Source of the DNA: Pyronema omphalodes
Lineage: Eukaryota > Ascomycota > Pezizomycetes > Pezizales > Pyronemataceae
Length of the DNA: 64,000 bases
Reading direction: 5' to 3'
Assembly: GCA_024516155.1 (NCBI GenBank)
Contig: JAJJXM010000054.1
Location: 372,001-436,000, forward strand
The notes under the pieces are model-generated. The model was not told where the DNA came from. It searched no databases and was given only the letters and a program-made list of their open reading frames with translations. Each line of letters begins with the position of its first letter. Position 1 is the first letter of the stretch. The translations under genes and the position numbers were made by a program. Positions 12,801 through 23,974 of the stretch are shown here, one piece after another.

Positions 12801-14299
12801 GATTTTTTGTAACTCCCGACGACGACCACAGAAGTGCCGGTTTTCTTGGAAGGGAAGCTTCATGGGGATCTCGTAGGAAAGCGCGGGGATGTGGATTCGT
12901 TCTCCTAGAAGGATGTTAGCTACGATACTACGACTCAGGAATTTGCAGGATACAAACGTCGAGTGGTGCCGTTGTTGCGTTGCCAGTTTAGGGTCACTCT
13001 ATGGCCGGCTTTTTCGAGCATCGCTTGGATTGTGTCTGCGACTTTTCGGAAGCCATCATCAGAAGCATCTCGGTATCGTACCATATCCCTATGATCCGCG
13101 TAGATGCTAATGGTATCGGCATTGATAGTTCCGGGTAAACATGCTGAGTCCTTAGGTACCACGTGTAGTCTCCCTCCTCCGGGTAGTTTCGTTTTCTCGG
13201 TTTCGTAGAAATATACAGTTCTGAAATCTGCGCTAATGGGAAGGTAGAGAGAGTGTTGATGCTCTAGCCATTCGGAATTCCTCTCCAAGTGCATTAGGTA
13301 TTCTTGGTTCGTATATCGGTAGAGTGACATGATGTTCACAGCAAGTTTTCCTAGTGTGACTCCACTACCGCCCTGGTGGGGGGTGCCCATGAATAATATG
13401 CCGCATGTTGAGAGCTTGATGCTTTTCTGCTCCGGTAGATGACGCTCGTTACGACTGCTGGAGAGAATTAGGGCAGATTTGATGATTAAGCCCCCGAGGG
13501 AGTGGCCGATGAAAATTATCGGACGTCTGACACTCTGTAATCTGGATTAGTATTTACGGGTAATATGTGGGGTTTAACCCTGTGGATCATAGATTAATTA
13601 CCTTGGTTCCTTTCCGAGTTCGGGTTAAGGCTTCTAGTAACTGCTCGGCGTGTCCATGTAGATGCTCCCGACTCAGCGGTTGGGAACTGTGGGTTCTTGC
13701 ATCATAGCCGTAGGAGAAGACTCGGATATCTGGTACGACGTGGGGAAGAAGTGAGTTCAGCCAGCAAACGCCATCAACGGTGAAGGTGGTTAACGGGTGG
13801 CCGTTTAATCCATGGACTGCGACAATACTAGAAAGATCAGATGAATTCTACATGCATGGGTGGTGAGGAGGATTAGTTACTCGGCCTTCGCGTCCTGCGC
13901 TTCGTATAACGTCTTTAGTCCAAAAACTGCGAGATCGGATTCCGTTTCGGAAATCTATGTTTATAAGCGAAGGATTTTCAAAATCGGTGGATATGCAATG
14001 TTACCTCTGTGGCAAGACTACCCTTCCTTTCCCTTTTGCTTAACCTATTCCTTCCTTGTTTGGTTGTCGGTGACTGTGGTATCCAGGAAGACTCGACCAA
14101 CGTCACACTCGACTGTAATAGTTAGTTTCTCGCTCATCGTACTGTATTGAAATCTCACCTTATCACTCGCCTGTGTAGGACTAGCATTGCTAGCACGTCT
14201 GGCGGAGGCCCTACCCAGAGTCATATTGGCGATGAATATTGAAGAGTCTGGCAAGAGACAGGATGACGGGTAAAAGAGATCAAAGGAGGGTGTGGGCAC
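9840..14299 (-). CDS. NLR-like: alpha/beta hydrolase-NB-ARC-TPR
   Basis: Nine exons in transcript order: 14299-14159, 14112-14005, 13954-13881, 13827-13602, 13534-12958, 12904-12215, 12136-11807, 11743-10536, 10475-9840. All eight introns (46-78 bases) have GT donors, AG acceptors and consistent phase, giving 1329 residues. Residues about 105-345 are a lipase/SERAC1-like alpha/beta hydrolase: VHGLNGHPLTTF, SYGYDARTH, then GHSLGG with nucleophile Ser195. Residues about 395-700 are an NB-ARC domain: P-loop GLGGMGKT at 431-438, Walker B LVVVDNYDD near 536-544, GLPLAL at 619-624. Ten kinesin-light-chain-type TPRs of 42 residues run from about 873 to 1292. Known fungal proteins of this plan are NLR-type sensors; the TPRs bind the ligand, the NTPase oligomerises and the N-terminal enzyme is the effector. 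The start could instead be Met26 (14224). No key motif is missing. Confidence 0.88.
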
Positions 14300-17200
14300 C
14301 AGGCTTTCTAAATGATGCGGGAGCTCCCTTGGAGCACGATGTAGCTGTTAAAAAAAAGTAAAAGTTGAAACGCCAAAGACCAGTTGGGGGATTTCCAGGG
14401 AGGAGAGCCAATATTAATTTTTGGCCTCTGATTCTAAACACGTGAAAACGGGCCGATAATGACGGGGTGCGGAAGCTAGCTGTGCCAGCTGTGGAGTATT
14501 CATCTGGGTCTGTTCAATGGAGCGACATATGCAGAATACACATACAATTATGCAGAGTATGCGAGCCATTCTCTCCATACTTGCCGTACCGTGCATTCTA
14601 GGTGTTTCATTTTCATCGAAGGATCCAGGAGCTCCATATCCAGATGCAAATATACCGATGAGTGCGTGGATGATGGTCCAGTAGGGCTGCTTTTGCGCGA
14701 TGTTACATTTTTCAGGTACAAGGTTCCTTAATGCATACATCAGCTCTCGCAGATCATTGGTTAAGCTTATCCATTGACTAGGATTGGTGTATGGGATAGA
14801 AGCACCATTGGTGGGGTACCTGGATATCCGGGCGGGGTAGATATCCGGGTAACACCGGCGCTTGTATCATGACTGGGTGAAGGCTTGGGAAGTCCCGAAA
14901 ACCCCGGAAAGCCCAGTAAAGCGTTGTGAGGTAAACCCGCAAAGCCACCGGGATTGTCAATTGGTTGATAAAACCTACGTGCCGGTGATACAGGCAGCGG
15001 TATCGTATCGTTCCAGATAATCCAGAAATATGCATGTTCTAGGAGTGCATGCAGTACATACCGCCTCGCACTGTGTACCAATTAGGGCTATTTAAAGTTT
15101 CGTCCTGCCCTACCATTTGCTTGTCCGATCATCCACTAACATTTGACAACCCGCATAACCCCACGTTGAAACTTATATCGCGTAGATCCACAACAACATG
15201 GAGAACTATAGGACACCTCTGGGCTTTTCCTCAAATTCCGCTTTCTTAACTAACAAGTTAGGGCAGCTAGTCCACGGAGAGGTCGGACCAACCAACTGCG
15301 GTACATAGAAAAATCACCCCGGGAAACCCAGGGAATAAGTATGTTGCCCTCACCGCGCAGGAGGCCGGTCATGACATGTCCTATACAGTCTTATTGCATC
15401 GATCTTCGAATTCATAACAACGCCTGGTCCACGAGAAATGTTTTCATCCCAATCTACAAAAGTAGGCTTTGGCCCGAACTCTTTTATCAAAACTGGACAC
15501 GTCAACGCCACACAAGCTATTTTGATTTCAAAGGCCTTGCACATTATTTGTTCACATATTGCGGTCGTCATAGTGTACTGTAATCCACTAAAACCCAACA
15601 TTTGTATCATTCCGAGTGATCCCTTCTGACTGGCCCTCTGCTAACTTATTTCTGGAAATCTATGCGATATGCACGGCCCGGAATTCTTGACTCACGGCAA
15701 CCGGATAGCAGATGACGAGATGACGAAAGAACTTTACTCGATCGCCCTATAAATTCTCCCACTTTTGGACTAATCCATATTCAGTTAGCCTACGGATGCA
15801 CTAGGTCGTGTTCGTCTGTGTTCACAACCACCACGAACACCATACCTTTGTCGGCCGTGCTTTCTTGGATGCATAATCAACCGGATGTACAGCTCATGGA
15901 TTAAAAGTAGATGGCATTGGATACTCCATGTTTCCCGCATATTGTTCGCTTCGCTCGCCGCGGGGATACGGGACGACTTCTGAATTATTGGCGGTGCAGG
16001 CTTCGGCTAAATTGTGTGCACTGTACAGTGATTAAGGAGAGGATTAACGGCAGTCCGGTAGTCAGTATTTCGGGAAGATGGAAATTGTTGTACATTCCCA
16101 AATTTATGAATCCAAAGCGGACAGTAGAAGTGTACCAATAGCTTTTCTGGGTACAATTCAGTATGTATCAAACTTGGATTGAGGAGTTAGGACCTGCTAC
16201 ATTAAAATCGGGATGCTCCGAGAGGAAGCTTGTCATCAGGCCACGATTTTCGTACAGAATATTCTATGCAGATGTTGCTCTATAGTCTTTTGTTCGATAT
16301 CATGAGATCATACAAGGAAGAAAGCGATATAGCTGTATCAGTGTTTCTACCTCACTACTCATCAATTTGGGTTGCGGACGGCACAACCTTCATTCTCTAC
16401 AGATTGGGATCTACCTACAAAAGCCACGTATACGCATCATAGACTATTTATTTCTTACACTGGACAGATCTAGACCGCGACGTTATCAAAATCTTTGTTG
16501 ATCGTGTCTTCAAAACTTAAAAGCGCGAGAAACTCATCCAATGTCACGTGGCGTGGCTTTCCTATGCCACTATCCATCGTGTTTGACAATGTTGCTTAGT
16601 CTAGCATCTCGGCCGGATTTTTAAAATCTAATTATGGAAAAAGTAACCTTGATGTAGCTATAGAGTTATTTACACGATATACATGTACGATGAGATACGG
16701 TTGATTCGAATCAAGAACTTCGCTAATTGTGCAACGGACTTGGAAAGATGGTCGATGAAACGTTCGGCACATGAAACGAAACGTTCATGTCTCGTATCAT
16801 ATGAAATATGATACACATTCCAGTCATCGAAGATTCCAGCAGCATTCTTTGTAAGAGATCTTATTTCGTGATTCTAAAAGGTATTCGGTGGTTAGGGTTT
16901 CCATGCCACGTTTGTCCCGCCTTCGGGAATCCCTGAAGGAGTGACGATTGAAACGTGCCTCACTAGTCCTTTTAGTAGAATATCTACAGCCCCAATGGTT
17001 AAAGATAGATAAAATTCCCTACATCTAGAAACTCTTGTTAAGCTTAACTGAACAACAATACCGCGCTTGTTCGCCTTGTTTCTTGTTTTTTACCCCGCTT
17101 TAACACGTTGGCGACGTCTGCTTTAGGGCGGCCACGAAGTGTCATCTTAATGCAAGAATAATTCACAATACCCGCCTAAATTGAGGATTCTGGAAGGTTC

Positions 17201-19190
17201 AAGTAGCTGGTAATATAATCAATTCTAGATCAAATGATATTTTTCGTCTTGAATAATAACATTGTCCTACTTCTGTATGTCGGATCGGATGTTTGTAGTA
17301 AGGGGGCTTATCGCGAGTAATTTTTCATGGCTACTAGCACCTCTCACCACTATAAGAGCGCACAGGCGATTTGGACAAAGCGTTGTTACATTTGATTTAC
17401 GAGTGGCGTTTGAGGACCACATAAAGCGGGAAGAGAAATATGGGTAACGACTTGAGCAGGCACTTAGGTCCTGGATTCTCACAGAACAAAAATAAAGAGA
17501 TAAAAAATACTTTTATTCTACAATTAGTAACATTACATACTGACCATTTTCATCTTTTATATCATCACTGCTCAAAGTGAAACTATAATTTGACTGTGTG
17601 GTACACTAGATCATACACGCGGCAAATCTAATTGTTTTTTTCCATCTTCGAGTCCATTCTTATTTTCTACTCTAGATGATTTCGGCATCAGAAAACCATA
17701 TATGTTAACCTAGAAGAAACAGATTTCCACTCTACAAACTTCGAATTGACAGGCGTGATATCAAATACACCGGCAGCAACAACATTCCCCGTATCACAGT
17801 AATATGGACCGGGATATCTTGGAATCGAGGGAATAAAGAAGACGTAAATCATTGGAATCTAAGCCAAGTCTTGTACCTACGCTAGGAGTTGTAGAGGTGT
17901 GGATATGGTGAAGCATTACGGTGTTTGCGTCGAGACAGTGTTTCAGAGCTAGGTAAATCAATAACCAGCAAATGGAGCAGCCGAGAAGGAGGATCTTTAT
18001 CACATCGGTATTGAATCCCGCGCAAGGCGTGGTGGGGTGGGCACTTATATCGAATAAGTCAGGCCTTGTCAAGTAATAACTTGGGGTTTATGGATCAAGA
18101 TAAGCATAGTCTCTTCTTATGAGAAGGGTTATGTATACTTGAATACAAAATACGGTGAAACATATATGTACTCACTCTACATAACTTGGCAATGGTCGGA
18201 AAGGGTTCCTGCGTTTCTGTACCAAGATACCGATGTACCGGGCACGGCACGGGGATACCAACCCAATCCTCTCTCGGCCATAAGCTCCTCTGATTGTACG
18301 GCAGACGATACCCCACCACTGACTCTTCCAGAAAACTGAAACACTATCTGAAATAAGATTATCTATTGAGAAGCAGGACCAAAATTCTATCGCCATGCAA
18401 AGTACGTAGATACTTTGGGGGTACCCAATCACCTGCAATCACTCGTTTCTAAGGAGTTGGACTGGCCGGCTTCATACACGATATGGAGAGTGGCGGATAG
18501 GGGCACCTCATTATGGGTCATGACCAAGAGGGCTGGAGACACGTTTTTTTTCTATCCTGCATAAGCGTTAAAGGCCTCGAACCCAGTATGATGAAAATCA
18601 ACCTGAAAAAAATGCATAGGGACGTAGGCGCAGATCCACACGCAACCCGGGGTTTCCCAAAATCGCAGTCTATCACCGTAAAAGCCCACCCTTGCAACTG
18701 TTTTCGAAACTACACATATGATTAACCAATTGCACGACTATTTTCACTCGGTTTTGACATGGCCAGTTCACACAAATCTTAACAACCCATGAATTTGGCA
18801 TCGCTTCCGGGTGACGGCGACAGTCGGATGCAATTGAAACGGAACATAGAACTGAAAAGTTAGTAATCCTACTGGTCAATGCATCTCGTTCGAGATTTTA
18901 CTATGCTATGTAGCGAGGATCAGCTGATACTCGTGGGCTCCCCGGCGGTGGGCACGTGTAGCGTACAGTGTAACCTATCACCCGTGATATGATGTTTATA
19001 CCCTGTCAAATACTATCGATTCGATCTGTTGTTCATGTATGTACGATGACACGGGGGCAAGCATTATGGATGCCCATAAACGCCCATCCATTTTCCTACG
19101 CCCCTCCCCCGCACATTCCTAGCTAGACTACTTTAACATCACCCTCGACGGTCCAGACAAGTAATTGGAATATCTCTTACGACCAGAAAA
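14300..19190. other. Long stretch without a supported gene
   Basis: Many frames of 60-105 codons occur on both strands but none shows a recognisable domain. The minus-strand frames at 14414-14740, 14767-15081 (Pro/Gly-rich) and 15350-15610 are the most protein-like. I could not join them into one convincing gene. Base composition is not strongly AT-biased, so heavy RIP is not evident by eye. Confidence 0.45.
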
Positions 19191-20044
19191 ATGTTTACTG
19201 CAGAAGCTCCTACCGCCGGTTACTGTCCCGTAAATGGCCTTTCAATCTACTACGAATCGCTTGGAACCGGAGGCGTACCTTTATTGAGTAGGTATACCAT
19301 CTCTCATTCGTTGATATGTATTAACATCTGCAAGTGCTCCATGGTGCCTTTTGCACCATTAACAATCTTCGCTCGCAAATGGTCTCCCTCGCTAGTAATC
19401 GAAGGGTCATAGCGATTGAATCCCAGGGGCATGGAAGAACCGCCGACATTGACAGACCCTTTTCATATTCGCAACTCGCCGATGACGCTGCGGCAGTATT
19501 ACGGTATCTAGAGATTCCAGTGGCAGATATTTACGGCTACTCTGTTGGTGGTGGGGTTGCGCTGAACCTTACCATTCGGCACCCGGAACTAGTTCGGAAG
19601 CTAGTGATTGCATCTTCTTCTTATAGTCCTGATGGGTTTCTGGAGGGAATGTTACAGGGGTTAAAGGATCTATCCATGCAGCATATGGGGGGATCATCCT
19701 ATGAAACGGAATACAAGCGAACTGCCCCAAATCCTGATGGATTCCCAGGTCTTGTGGAAAAGATCAAGGAATTGAATGTTAATATGAAGCCGATATCGGA
19801 GGAGGATATAAGAGGGATTACCGCTCCGACTTTTGTATTGATAGGGGATTCGGATTTGATTAGAGTAGAGCATGCATACGAGATGTTCAAACTAAGAGGA
19901 GGGGGAGTGAATGCTGATATGGTTGGATTACCGCAAGCTCAAATGGCGGTGATTCCGGGCACGGGTCATGAGGGGATGATGGAGAGACGATGGGTGGCGG
20001 AGATGATTGATGAGTTCTTGCAGAAGGAAGTTCCTGAATGTTGA
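19191..20044 (+). CDS. Alpha/beta hydrolase (enol-lactonase-like)
   Basis: Two exons, 19191-19287 and 19335-20044, encode 268 residues. The 47-base intron has GTAGGT and CAAG ends and is needed to join the N-terminal strand (YCPVNGLSIYYESLGTG) to the oxyanion-hole strand (MLHGAFCTINN). The nucleophile elbow is GYSVGG with Ser102. Asp204 or Asp206 in LIGDSDL and His244 in GTGHEGM complete the triad. The small size and short cap suit the 3-oxoadipate enol-lactonase/haloperoxidase-like branch of the alpha/beta-hydrolase fold, but the substrate cannot be read from the sequence. It converges on the CMD-family gene at 20769-21221 and lies near a lactonase and a hydroxyacid dehydrogenase, which favours a role in catabolism of a cyclic ester or aromatic product. 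The product is cytosolic, with no signal peptide. Confidence 0.85.
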
Positions 20045-20768
20045 AAATGTTTCTATAAATTGCGGCTCGAATCCAAAGATGCTCGTTCTGCATGGGCCTT
20101 TTAGGCCTCGGTCAGCGTATGATTCAATAAATAAATAAATCAAAAGATGCTGTAGTTCATATGGTTATGTGTAATGACAACTGCTGTGCTCACATGGTTC
20201 ATTTGAACAGAGAGATCTCTACCCCCAGTAGACCGAGTCAAAAAATCACCGCGAATTTCTATCATCAGTCGGAAGAAAAATAGCTCGGCAGTTCACTGCT
20301 AATATCTAGGGCTTGCCGCTTGTTTCGGTGGAATGCCAAGGACTGACAGCCAGATTTTCATTGAAGTGTGATGTAGAATCTCAGCCACAGTAAATAATTC
20401 AGATGATTGATCGTCACCTCGGAGCCCAGCTACCAAAGACGAACTCACTGACTGATGGTCCACCAGAAGGACGTCACTTGTTGTTGAGTATAAGGTAAGT
20501 ATCACTAGCATATAGGTTCAGGCTATAAGCACCCTAACTCATCTCATACAAGCTTACAGCGATACGTGGGGTGTCGTCAGTAAGGTTTCGATTCAGATCA
20601 TCAATCACCATCTCCACCTACAGACTTTCCCGTCAAACAGACATTAGCTCTCTACAAATTCACTATCAATACTCCATTGTATATTACTATCTTGAAACCT
20701 TGGAACGACTACATACTATAAGAGCACGACTTATCATCGATGTATATCTGTCAATCGTATTAACCCCT
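20045..20768. other. Convergent intergenic region
   Basis: 3' flanks of the alpha/beta hydrolase and CMD-family genes. No gene or notable repeat was seen apart from the poly(A)-like motif near 20126. Confidence 0.55.
20126..20140 (+). terminator. Possible poly(A) signal
   Basis: Overlapping AATAAA units (AATAAATAAATAAA) lie about 80 bases after the stop codon at 20044 on the coding strand. This is the canonical polyadenylation hexamer, although fungal genes often lack an exact match. Confidence 0.4.
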
Positions 20769-21221
20769 CTACTCCCCCTTCTCCTTTTCCATTTCTTTTT
20801 GTTCATTCTGCTTTCTAATTTCTCCCAATACTCTATCAGCAACCTTTGTACCTTCCAACCCGGCGGGCATACCGCAATACACTGCCACCTGTAATAGAAC
20901 CTCTCTAATCTCGTCCTCCGTCGCGCCGTTCGCTACAGCGCCTCTAACGTGAAGTGCCAACTCAGGCGATCTGTTCAACGCACACAACATTGCCATGTTG
21001 ATAAAAGATCTAATCTTTCGGTCCAGTCCGGGGCGAGTCCAAATCTGTCCCCAACATGCCTCGGTAACCAGGTCTTGGATGGGCATTGAGAATTCAGATG
21101 CATTGGCTAAAGAGCGCTCAACATGAGCAGACCCAACCACAGCTTTTCTCATAGCGATACCCGCAGCATAGATAGTCGCATGTGCGGCTGCTAGTTCTTC
21201 GGCGGTTGGGATATGGCTCAT
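20769..21221 (-). CDS. Carboxymuconolactone decarboxylase family
   Basis: A 150-residue all-helical protein of the CMD/AhpD-like superfamily. The typical core is visible: EACWGQIW (54-61), a helix with RKIRSFINMAMLCALNR, the His91 motif in ELALHVRGAVANGAT, and EIREVLLQVAVYCGMPAG (104-121). In 4-carboxymuconolactone decarboxylase (PcaC) this core catalyses the step before enol-lactone hydrolysis in the protocatechuate branch of the beta-ketoadipate pathway. Fungi normally use a different lactone route, so a PcaC role is not assured. The motif lacks a CxxC pair, so AhpD-type peroxidase activity is unlikely. The tail is charged (KQNEQKEMEKEKGE). A 55-base intron (21225-21279) with GTGAGT, TTACTAA and CAG signals sits immediately before the ATG, in the leader. 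Confidence 0.85.
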   Translation of the reverse strand: MSHIPTAEELAAAHATIYAAGIAMRKAVVGSAHVERSLANASEFSMPIQDLVTEACWGQIWTRPGLDRKIRSFINMAMLCALNRSPELALHVRGAVANGATEDEIREVLLQVAVYCGMPAGLEGTKVADRVLGEIRKQNEQKEMEKEKGE

Positions 21222-21729
21222 TGTCTGAATGGGAGATGTTTAGTAAGCAGCAGAACATTGCTAAGGGTTGTTCACTCACGGAGGCTATGTATGATAGATA
21301 TTGAAGGTGATGAAATGGCCATCGTGGAACATTATGCTGGGTTGATATAGCTTTTGAATGAGGGGTGCGGTGATAGTGATGGTAATGATCTCCGGTGTGC
21401 ATGTGGGATAAACTCGCCGAACTCCCGATCCTAGATTTACCCCACCCCGCCCCGCTTTCAAGGGTTCCCCACATATACATAATCGACAACCTAAAGCTAC
21501 CATATACGATTACCTTATGTGAAGGTTAAATTTGATTTGGCAAAATTTAGGCCCTGGCGATGGCTGGCGGCCGGACATTCAACGTGGAGGGTCATCAAGT
21601 GTCACACACTAGACACTGATTATCACTCGGTGCTCCTTATAGTCAAACAACTGTCATAAACGGCGGGTTTCCGCATTAAAATCATCCGGAATACACAATA
21701 CAAACACTCTGAAAGATATATCACACAGA
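21222..21729. promoter_or_regulatory. Divergent promoter, CMD and lactonase genes
   Basis: About 0.5 kb separates the starts of the CMD-family gene (minus) and the metallo-beta-lactamase gene (plus). The arrangement would let one regulator control both. I saw no clear binding-site repeat. The 55-base leader intron of the CMD gene lies at 21225-21279. Confidence 0.4.
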
Positions 21730-22593
21730 ATGATCACGACACTCCCTGCTCCTCGTCAAGGACAAATCCACTGCTCCGTGAAAGCACTTTCTGCAGGACA
21801 TCTCACTCTTCCTCAGAACCTATTTCTTTCTCCGTGTCCTCCCAATTCTCGCAAAACTGTTCCTTCACTGTCGTTTCTCATTAGCCACCCATCCTCTAAT
21901 TTACTCTTTGATCTTGGGCTCCGAAATCCAGCAAGCGCATATGCATCACCGATTCGTACTCATATCGAAACGCGGCAGCCTTTGACTACTACACCCGATG
22001 TGATCGAATCCCTTGCCTCACTAGGCCTCACCCCAAAAGATATTACCACTATTATGTTAAGCCATATTCACTGGGATCATATTGGAAACCCTTCACAGTT
22101 TCCAGCACCATCACAGTTTGTGGTTGGCCCGGGCTCTCTAGCTTTACTAGAGACTGGCGGCGGAACTACAGGAAGCCATAGTCACTTTGAGCCCGGCCTC
22201 TTACCAGCTGATAGAACATCGGAGCTAACGGAGTTTCCTGAGGATATCGAGATTGAAAATGATACACTCAAGGCGAAGGACTGGTTTGGGGACGGTAGTC
22301 TGTACGTCATTGATGCGCCTGGTCATCTTCAGGGTCATATCAACTTGTTAGTGAGAACTATTAGGGGTTGGGTTTATCTTGCTGGAGATGCGGCGCATGA
22401 TCGTCGGCTATTGATGGGGGAAAAGGATGTTGCGGTTTGGAGTGATGGGGGTTGTATACATTTTGATAAGGCGATGGCGGTGAAGACTATGGCAAAGATT
22501 CGAAAATTGATGGACATGGGAGTTGAAGTGATATTGGCTCATGATAAGGAATGGGAAGAACAGAATCGGGGGAGCATTTGGCCGGAGGTGTGA
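21730..22593 (+). CDS. Metallo-beta-lactamase lactonase (AttM-like)
   Basis: A single-exon 287-residue protein. The zinc-binding signature HIHWDH at residues 112-117 is the HxHxDH of the metallo-beta-lactamase fold. It is preceded by LGLTPKDITTIMLS and followed by GHLQGHINLLVRT with a zinc His, GDAAHDRR carrying the bridging Asp, and a late LAHDKEW His. The order and spacing match the AHL-lactonase branch (AttM/AiiA) better than true beta-lactamases. In bacteria AttM also opens gamma-butyrolactone to 4-hydroxybutyrate. There is no signal peptide, so it is probably cytosolic. It is transcribed away from the CMD gene and 442 bases ahead of a hydroxyacid dehydrogenase on the same strand. The substrate is inferred to be a small lactone and is not proven. 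Confidence 0.87.
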   Translation: MITTLPAPRQGQIHCSVKALSAGHLTLPQNLFLSPCPPNSRKTVPSLSFLISHPSSNLLFDLGLRNPASAYASPIRTHIETRQPLTTTPDVIESLASLGLTPKDITTIMLSHIHWDHIGNPSQFPAPSQFVVGPGSLALLETGGGTTGSHSHFEPGLLPADRTSELTEFPEDIEIENDTLKAKDWFGDGSLYVIDAPGHLQGHINLLVRTIRGWVYLAGDAAHDRRLLMGEKDVAVWSDGGCIHFDKAMAVKTMAKIRKLMDMGVEVILAHDKEWEEQNRGSIWPEV

Positions 22594-23035
22594 AATTTTT
22601 ATTGGTAAACGTGTCAATATATGAGCCTACATTGACTTTAATCCATTTGAAGAACAATTTTGAGTGAGATCATCCAATCAAGTGAAAGACGATTCCCAGC
22701 TCTAGCCAGCTCCCCATCCAACGAAACATAGAACCAGATAGTTGTAGAACGTATACCATATCAAGTCTTTAATAGAGGTGGGGCCTAAAGCTCACCGGGT
22801 GGAGGAAAATACCCTGTAAGATGTCTATTCTCACGGGTTTGCATCTCCGGTGATGTGTCGACAGGGATACTTTGTCGAATCTTGATGTGCATTGTGGGGT
22901 AGCCATCACTGTGGGGTAATTGCATCTCAGGGATTTTCTTAATGCCGATACTACCGTCTCAATGATTTCGATGTCAATGCCTCACATAAATCTCCGTCGC
23001 CATCCGCTATTGAGTAAAAGATACAATCACCAGAA
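22594..23035. other. Intergenic between two same-strand genes
   Basis: Terminator of the lactonase and promoter of the dehydrogenase. No other feature was seen. Confidence 0.5.
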
Positions 23036-23974
23036 ATGCCCGCATATCCCGAATCTATTGGCTTCATCGGCCTTGGCACCATGGGATTTCCCATGGCAAG
23101 CCAGATCCGAAAAAAACTACCAGATATACCTATGTTCGTTTACGATGTCGACATTTCAGCTACATCACGGTTCCTAGACTCGCACCCTTCAACACCGACT
23201 ACGGCGTGCAAAAATGTCAACATGGTTGGGTTGTCAGCCGGGACAACTATTACCATCCTCCCTGCCGATGCTCACGTCCGCGATGTTTATTCCCAAATAT
23301 TAACCGAACCAACACTACTCTCCAACAAGACCTTCATTGACTGCTCCACCATTGCCCCATCGACCTCGCTTGAGATACTCGCCCAATTTCCACGACAGAC
23401 TAAATTTTTTGATGCTCCAGTATCTGGGGGTCCTATGGGTGCCGAAAAAGCGACATTGACGTTTATGCTTGGTGGAAGTGAGGAAGAGCTGGCAACATTG
23501 CGGCCACTACTGGAGTTGATGGGTTCGCCTACTTCGATATTTGCATGTGGAGATCGTGGACAGGGATTAGCCGTCAAGCTAGCAAACAATTACCTTAGCG
23601 GGTTGGTATCGATTGCAACCTGTGAAGCGTATAACTTTGGGATGAAGGCTGGCTTGGATCCTAACCTGATGCAGAGGATATTCAGCAGCAGCACAGCCCA
23701 GAATTGGGTTAGTGATAAATGTAATCCAGTACCGGGATTGAGCCCGGGGACGCCACCGAGTAATGGCTATAAGCCCGGATTTAAGGTGGAGATGATGGCT
23801 AAGGATTTCGGATTGGCTTTGAAGGCTATGGAGGAAGTTGGAGCTAGCACGCAACTGGGAACAAAGGGTGAGGAGATCTACAGAAGTGTGAGTGAAGATG
23901 TACGATACAGGGGCCTGGACTCGAGAGTTATTTTTCAAGCGATTGGAGGTGGGACAAAGTATGAGAAACCATAG
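23036..23974 (+). CDS. 3-hydroxyisobutyrate dehydrogenase family
   Basis: A single-exon 312-residue NAD(P)-dependent beta-hydroxyacid dehydrogenase. The N-terminal Rossmann motif is FIGLGTMGFPMA (Gly12, Gly14, Gly17). The substrate-binding signature DAPVSGGPMGAEK is at 126-138. Catalytic Lys181 lies in KLANNY. A GYKPGFKVEMMAKDFGLAL stretch in the C-terminal helical domain is typical of the family, and the length is normal. The classical role is oxidation of 3-hydroxyisobutyrate in valine breakdown in mitochondria, but this copy has no clear presequence (MPAYPESIGFIG begins almost at the first strand). The family also includes 4-hydroxybutyrate/succinic-semialdehyde enzymes. Next to an AttM-like lactonase, oxidation of a hydroxyacid released by lactone opening is a reasonable inference. 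Confidence 0.88.
   Translation: MPAYPESIGFIGLGTMGFPMASQIRKKLPDIPMFVYDVDISATSRFLDSHPSTPTTACKNVNMVGLSAGTTITILPADAHVRDVYSQILTEPTLLSNKTFIDCSTIAPSTSLEILAQFPRQTKFFDAPVSGGPMGAEKATLTFMLGGSEEELATLRPLLELMGSPTSIFACGDRGQGLAVKLANNYLSGLVSIATCEAYNFGMKAGLDPNLMQRIFSSSTAQNWVSDKCNPVPGLSPGTPPSNGYKPGFKVEMMAKDFGLALKAMEEVGASTQLGTKGEEIYRSVSEDVRYRGLDSRVIFQAIGGGTKYEKP

Noticed and set aside
13860..14299. Starting the NLR gene at the Met at 13390
   Set aside because: This would drop the hydrolase strands VHGLNGH and GHSLGG, which are clearly encoded upstream with good splice sites.
14767..15081. Pro/Gly-rich 104-codon minus-strand frame as a gene
   Set aside because: I could not find a phase-consistent splice to the next frame (14740-14414), and two overlapping frames look equally good.
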